A stretch of DNA of 47,542 nt, taken from NCBI GenBank assembly GCA_900317945.1, contig ONIT01000006.1, forward strand, positions 1-47,542, given 5' to 3'. Each line of letters begins with the position of its first letter. The stretch's first letter is position 1. The translations under genes were made by a program, and so were the position numbers. The notes beneath the pieces were generated by a model. It worked only from the letters and a program-made list of their open reading frames with translations. It was not told where the DNA came from and did no database searches. This stretch comes from an uncultured Pseudomonadota bacterium (lineage in GTDB: Bacteria; Pseudomonadota; Gammaproteobacteria; Enterobacterales; Succinivibrionaceae). Shown piece by piece: positions 43,755-47,542 of the stretch.

Positions 43755-45713
43755 ATGGAAAAGGATGAAGCTTTTGACCTGCTTATCCGCCTGGCAGCTC
43801 CGGCCGGGCAGCTGCCGGACGGCATCGCGCGCCTTGACCGGATTGTCCGTGAGCAAATACCGGAGGCGCTCAGGAAGGCCGCTCCGCCGGACTTCCCTGG
43901 GCTCCTCTCGGACTTTGATCATGCCTGGGAAAGGTTCCGGGACTTTATCCTCTTTGACAGCCTCAGAGGCAAAAAGGCTGTGGCTCTGGGCGGCGTTCCC
44001 TCAAGCGGCAGGACTTGCTTCCTGAACAGCCTCATGGGCCGCGCCATGCTGCCGGAAAATTCCGGTTCGCCAGCTTCCGTGCCTGTCTATGCTGTCCACG
44101 GAGACAAGGACCTGGCAGGCGCCATCAATGCATTCGGCGCCAGAGTTCCGCTCCCGTTTGACGGCATAGGGCAGATTGAGAGCGGACTTGACATGGACGG
44201 GGAGAAAGTCGCCATGTGTCAGCTCGTTAAGAGCATCTTAGCGGCAGTACCGGAGCTCCCGTACCGGAACATCGCCTTTCTTGACATGCCCGGCTGTTCA
44301 GCTTCCGGGAGCGATACCTTCCGGAAGATTGCCGGTGAGCGCATCCTTCGCGCGCGGCTCAACAGCAGCAGCTTCATTGTCTGGCTCGTTCCTGCTGACG
44401 CCGGAACGATTTCCGCGGACGAGCTCGAATTCATCTCACGCCTCGACAGGAAGATCCCGAAGCTCTTCATCATTTCTAAGGCCGACCTGGCACCAGGGGA
44501 GAATGAGCTTGCCGCAATTAAGGAGAAGGTCCGCTCTGTCCTCGATGTCAGAGGCATCCGTTATGTTGATGTCCTTTCTTTCTCGCAAAAGACAGATGTT
44601 CCATGCGACAGGGCCGCAATAGAGGAGCTCCTCAGGAAAACCGACGTCCCGGAGCAGGACTCGGGCTTTGCCCGCAGCTTCAGGAGGTTCTTCACTGCCT
44701 GCCAGGACTGGTTTGATGCAGAGATCAGGAAGGAGAACGATGCGCAGAGCCGCCTTAAGAGCGCGGTTCAGCTGTGCGGAGACACGTCCCAGGTATCCGA
44801 GCACCTTACTGAGCTGGCGTTCGCGAGCCGCATCAAAAAGGAAACTCTCCGCGAGGCGCAGAAGGAGGCGTATGACGGGGATCTTCAGAAACAGAATGAG
44901 GCGCAGAGCCGCCTGAATGACGCGCTTGCTCTCTACGCCGGAATGCCTGATGTGTCTGAGTGCCTGTCAGACATTGAGGATGCAAGCCGCAGAAGGTCGG
45001 AAAGCCTTAAGGACGCACAGAAGCGGCTTACGGAGCTTCAGCAGGAATTTTTCACCGAGGTGAGGATCGCCGCCGATGAGGCTGGCATCAGCATGCCGGA
45101 GCCGTCTGCTGCCGATCTCATAGAGAATGGCATTCCTGATGTGTCTGATACCGTAAGGGACATGCTTGAGAAAAAGCGCCAGCAGCCAGGACTCCTGCTG
45201 AAAAAGCTGACTGACGCCATGGGCAGGAAATCATCGGAGCCCTGCAGACATGCTGGCGGCAGCTGGCACAGAAGCGTGCTGAATGAGCTCCTGGTGAAAC
45301 GGATCGGAGAGTTGAAAACACGATCCGTCGCAGGAAGCGTTGGTAATGTGCTGCCTGATGGTGAGGGTAGTGCGCCTTGGTCTGAGAGCATGCAAGCTTT
45401 TGTCGCTCAGGCACTGGATGACATTCCGGTGGAAGAATGCCTGCCTCATGGCGGCAACCGGCACAGGACCGCGCTGCAGGTACTTATTCTGAAACAGCTC
45501 GGGAATGAGGGAGTTGAGACAGGAGATGATCGTGTTAGCACGGAAAGCGCCAGTGCTGATGCGTGCGGTAGCGTCCGGGGAGGAATCCATGACATGGCGG
45601 CGTCTGCCATAGGTGATATCGCAGAGGAGTTCCCTGGATGCTCAGGCAGCAGCCTTCACAGGCAGGCACTTCATAAAATTCTCAAAGACTATATGCATGA
45701 GGAGCAGTCATAA
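43755..45713 (+). CDS. GTPase paralogue D with altered P-loop
   Basis: The 652-residue protein aligns with A and C. Its P-loop is GGVPSSGRTCFLNS, with Arg86 for the catalytic Lys, but G3 DMPG (177-180) and G4 SKAD (241-244) are kept. Nucleotide binding is therefore weakened or altered rather than clearly lost. The helical region is enlarged by a tandem duplication of 53 residues (AQSRL in each copy). The C-terminus has three degenerate copies of an element centred on HRxxLxxLLxK. The ATG at 43755 is preferred (GGTGGG site and alignment with C). F follows with a TAATG overlap, so D and F are tightly coupled. Confidence 0.78.
   Translation: MEKDEAFDLLIRLAAPAGQLPDGIARLDRIVREQIPEALRKAAPPDFPGLLSDFDHAWERFRDFILFDSLRGKKAVALGGVPSSGRTCFLNSLMGRAMLPENSGSPASVPVYAVHGDKDLAGAINAFGARVPLPFDGIGQIESGLDMDGEKVAMCQLVKSILAAVPELPYRNIAFLDMPGCSASGSDTFRKIAGERILRARLNSSSFIVWLVPADAGTISADELEFISRLDRKIPKLFIISKADLAPGENELAAIKEKVRSVLDVRGIRYVDVLSFSQKTDVPCDRAAIEELLRKTDVPEQDSGFARSFRRFFTACQDWFDAEIRKENDAQSRLKSAVQLCGDTSQVSEHLTELAFASRIKKETLREAQKEAYDGDLQKQNEAQSRLNDALALYAGMPDVSECLSDIEDASRRRSESLKDAQKRLTELQQEFFTEVRIAADEAGISMPEPSAADLIENGIPDVSDTVRDMLEKKRQQPGLLLKKLTDAMGRKSSEPCRHAGGSWHRSVLNELLVKRIGELKTRSVAGSVGNVLPDGEGSAPWSESMQAFVAQALDDIPVEECLPHGGNRHRTALQVLILKQLGNEGVETGDDRVSTESASADACGSVRGGIHDMAASAIGDIAEEFPGCSGSSLHRQALHKILKDYMHEEQS
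44723..45040 (+). repeat. tandem duplication of a 53-residue helical hairpin inside gene D
   Basis: GCGCAGAGCCGCCT occurs at 44742 and again at 44901, a period of 159 bases or 53 codons. Around it, NDAQSRLKSAVQL and NEAQSRLNDALAL begin the two copies, and LREAQK and LKDAQK end them. A and C have only one copy. Confidence 0.8.
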
Positions 45714-47362
45714 TGAAAACACTTCAGGAACTGATGGAAGAGACCGGGCAGCTTCATACGATGGCTGCGAACCTGCATGGCGAAATCTCCGAGGTGATTA
45801 ATGCAGGGGATGAAAAGGAAGGTGCCGCTGATTTCAAGTGCCTGATGCTCCAGGCGGAGCGCCATCCGCTCATGCCCCATCCCCTGCGCGGCAAGGAGGC
45901 GGGCGTCATCGAGGCGTATCTTACGATGCTTCTCTCTGTCGCATCCCGCGGCAGCTCATCAGGAGATGACAGCCCGGCAGTCTATCCCTGCAGGATTGCC
46001 GCCGCGCTGTCTCCGCGCCCGGATATGGAGAGCTTCTTCAGGAAATCAATGGTTCTTGATGAGGCTGCAGTCAGCAAAAACCTTGCGCTGATTGATGAGA
46101 ATCACCTCACCGATGAGTTCGTGCTTGACGCGCTGCGCCTCATTGAGCTCTACGACCGCGGCAACGCAGAGAAAATAGAGTATGTCTCTAACCTTGCCAT
46201 GCTTCTCAATGTGTCTGAGGGACGGATGGAGGATCTGCTTTCGCTCCTTAAAACCTCAGTTCACAATGACGCTAAGTTTGTAACAGGCTTTGCTGACGCT
46301 GATATCATGCCGCTGGTCCGCTACATATCGCCTGAAAGCCATCTCATAAACTCGCATCCGCTCGACGGGAAGGATGCCAAAATTGTTGACGCGTACCTGA
46401 CGCTTCTACTTTCAGTCGCTGTCAATCCGCGGAGGCTCAGTGATCAGGAATGGGCCGCATACAAGGCGATGCTTTCCGTTGCCGCCGCCTGCGATCCAAG
46501 GCCGCCGATGGAGGAAGGCTCCGCTGCCTATCCTTGCCAGATCGCCATGTCTCTCAGAGAGTGGCCGGATATGGAGGCTCTGTTCAAAAAGGCGCTGAGC
46601 CTCGATGAGTCCGCGATAGAGGAGGCCCTGAAGTCTGTTGACGGTGAGCACCTCAGTGACTTTTTCCTGTTTGACGCCATGCGCCTTATTGAGCGCTATG
46701 ACCGCGGCAGCATAGAGAAGAGCGGGTATGTCTTTGATCTCGCAGAAAAGCTCAAAATGTCGCAGGCCAGGATTGAGGACCTGCTGTCGCTGCTCAAAAT
46801 CTCGGTACAGGGGAGCACCAAGATTGCGGCAAACTTTGCGGAGATAGAGTTCACTCCGTTTCTCTCCTATATAACGGTCGGCGAGTGCAAAGTCGTTACG
46901 CCAAGCGAGGTTGTAATGATTAACAAGGGCGGCATGACAGAGCAGGACTTTTGGGACTTTATTGGGTTCAGCAAGCTGCAGGGCAAAAAACGGGCAATTT
47001 TCCGGGGCCTGACTTTTACAGGCACTGACAAACAAGAACCGATAAATTTCTCAGACATGGAAGAGGTGGAATTCGGGGACTGCACATTCAATAACTTCAA
47101 TAGGAGCTGGTGTTTTACAGCAGTTGACTGCTCAACAGTAAGGATTACAGGCTGCACGTTTAGTGGATGCAATGGTGGTAATTCTGCAAGAATCGGTTGG
47201 CTGAACAATGTGGAACATTTCTTTGTTGAATCATGCAGTTTTATGAATTGTGGTTGTTCGATAAGATCCTATAGGCCTGGCCTTTTTGATGGTGAAAATT
47301 TTGGTATCTGCAACAGCCAGTATGATGAAAATTCAGGTAATTTACTCGTAAACAATAAATGA
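45713..47362 (+). CDS. tandem helical-domain and beta-helix protein F
   Basis: The 549-residue paralogue of E has the same two helical domains (RHPLMPHPL, AYLTMLLS and SHPLDGKDA, AYLTLLLS) and a C-terminal beta-helix-like part from about residue 427 (VEFGDCTFNNF, VRITGCTFSGC, FFVESCSFMNC). The flexible linker of E is missing. Overlap with gene D (TAATG) and GGAG 9 bases before the ATG fix the start. The beta-helix portion, from about 46970, is more AT-rich than the rest, suggesting a different history for this domain. The next gene starts inside its stop codon (ATGA). Confidence 0.75.
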   Translation: MKTLQELMEETGQLHTMAANLHGEISEVINAGDEKEGAADFKCLMLQAERHPLMPHPLRGKEAGVIEAYLTMLLSVASRGSSSGDDSPAVYPCRIAAALSPRPDMESFFRKSMVLDEAAVSKNLALIDENHLTDEFVLDALRLIELYDRGNAEKIEYVSNLAMLLNVSEGRMEDLLSLLKTSVHNDAKFVTGFADADIMPLVRYISPESHLINSHPLDGKDAKIVDAYLTLLLSVAVNPRRLSDQEWAAYKAMLSVAAACDPRPPMEEGSAAYPCQIAMSLREWPDMEALFKKALSLDESAIEEALKSVDGEHLSDFFLFDAMRLIERYDRGSIEKSGYVFDLAEKLKMSQARIEDLLSLLKISVQGSTKIAANFAEIEFTPFLSYITVGECKVVTPSEVVMINKGGMTEQDFWDFIGFSKLQGKKRAIFRGLTFTGTDKQEPINFSDMEEVEFGDCTFNNFNRSWCFTAVDCSTVRITGCTFSGCNGGNSARIGWLNNVEHFFVESCSFMNCGCSIRSYRPGLFDGENFGICNSQYDENSGNLLVNNK

Positions 47363-47542
47363 AAATAGAATTCTCCAGAAACAACGAGCAGGAAAAGGGC
47401 TTTAAGGAGCTTGCCGCTATCATCGCTCACAAGCGCGGCAACAGCCCAATCTTTTAATACAAAGTTCTTTCTTCTCTCTTCTTGGACCAAGTCTTCTTCG
47501 TAATGGACCGGGAAGAAAGAGCAATCAGAGTCTCCTCCGGCT
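47359..47542 (+). pseudogene. SseB-N-like gene with an in-frame stop (partial, runs off the window)
   Basis: An ATG overlapping the stop of F (ATGA) begins 32 codons, MKIEFSRNNEQEKGFKELAA to SPIF, ending in TAA at 47455-47457. The same frame then stays open to the window edge and reads YKVLSSLFLDQVFFVMDREE. Read through the stop, the sequence resembles an SseB N-terminal domain (pattern NExE..., AFYR.LL..). It may be a broken gene, a sequencing error, or two unrelated reading frames. Only 184 bases are visible. Confidence 0.4.

Noticed and set aside
47269..47490. Minus-strand frame reaching the window edge at the right end
   Set aside because: It overlaps the 3' end of F and the coupled small frame, and it turns into antisense of F. 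The + strand reading has ATGA coupling and SseB-like pattern.

Overview
The window looks like chromosomal DNA of a GC-rich gammaproteobacterium. Gene order and families point to the Aeromonadales. Examples are sohB-topA adjacency, the series pdxB-usg-fimV-truA followed by accD-folC-dedD, a glyW-cysT-leuZ type tRNA cluster, and a luxO-luxU pair. High GC plus a starch and glycogen gene set would suit a Succinimonas-like member of the Succinivibrionaceae. That is an inference from content, not a database match.

Positions 1-7452 hold a CvfB-like RNA-binding protein, a SetA-type sugar exporter, the SohB peptidase, topoisomerase I and the MepA murein endopeptidase, all on the + strand. Positions 7453-17876 are mostly carbohydrate genes: GlgX debranching enzyme, a MalS-like secreted alpha-amylase and glycogen/maltodextrin phosphorylase. 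A minus-strand tRNA Gly-Cys-Leu operon, a COG0523 GTPase and a lone type IV pilin gene lie among them. Positions 17931-30949 carry a housekeeping series (pdxB, usg, fimV, truA, accD, folC, a DedD-like gene, nif3). It is split between truA and accD by a 3.9 kb minus-strand block of topB, an orphan beta-class DNA methyltransferase and a small hydrolase.

Positions 30963-36333 encode what looks like a complete His-Asp phosphorelay in one operon: LuxO-type sigma-54 activator, LuxU-type HPt protein, FIST-domain protein and soluble hybrid histidine kinase. Known Vibrio biology (VpsV/NosP and VpsS feeding LuxU and LuxO) suggests the FIST protein and kinase feed the LuxU-LuxO pair here.

Positions 36369-47362 are the most unusual part. 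They hold a dynamin-like GTPase (A) just downstream of the kinase, then a second dynamin-like protein with a membrane segment (B) behind its own promoter. After B come two copies of a two-gene unit: a degenerate GTPase paralogue of A (C and D), each followed by a protein with two tandem helical domains and a C-terminal beta-helix (E and F). The helical domain of E and F is also found at the C-terminus of A, so the same module occurs fused to a GTPase and as a separate partner. I do not recognise this arrangement as a named system. The window ends in a broken or partial SseB-N-like gene.

Gene-free stretches are short. The longest, 14122-14438, holds a terminator, short direct repeats and the pilin promoter.
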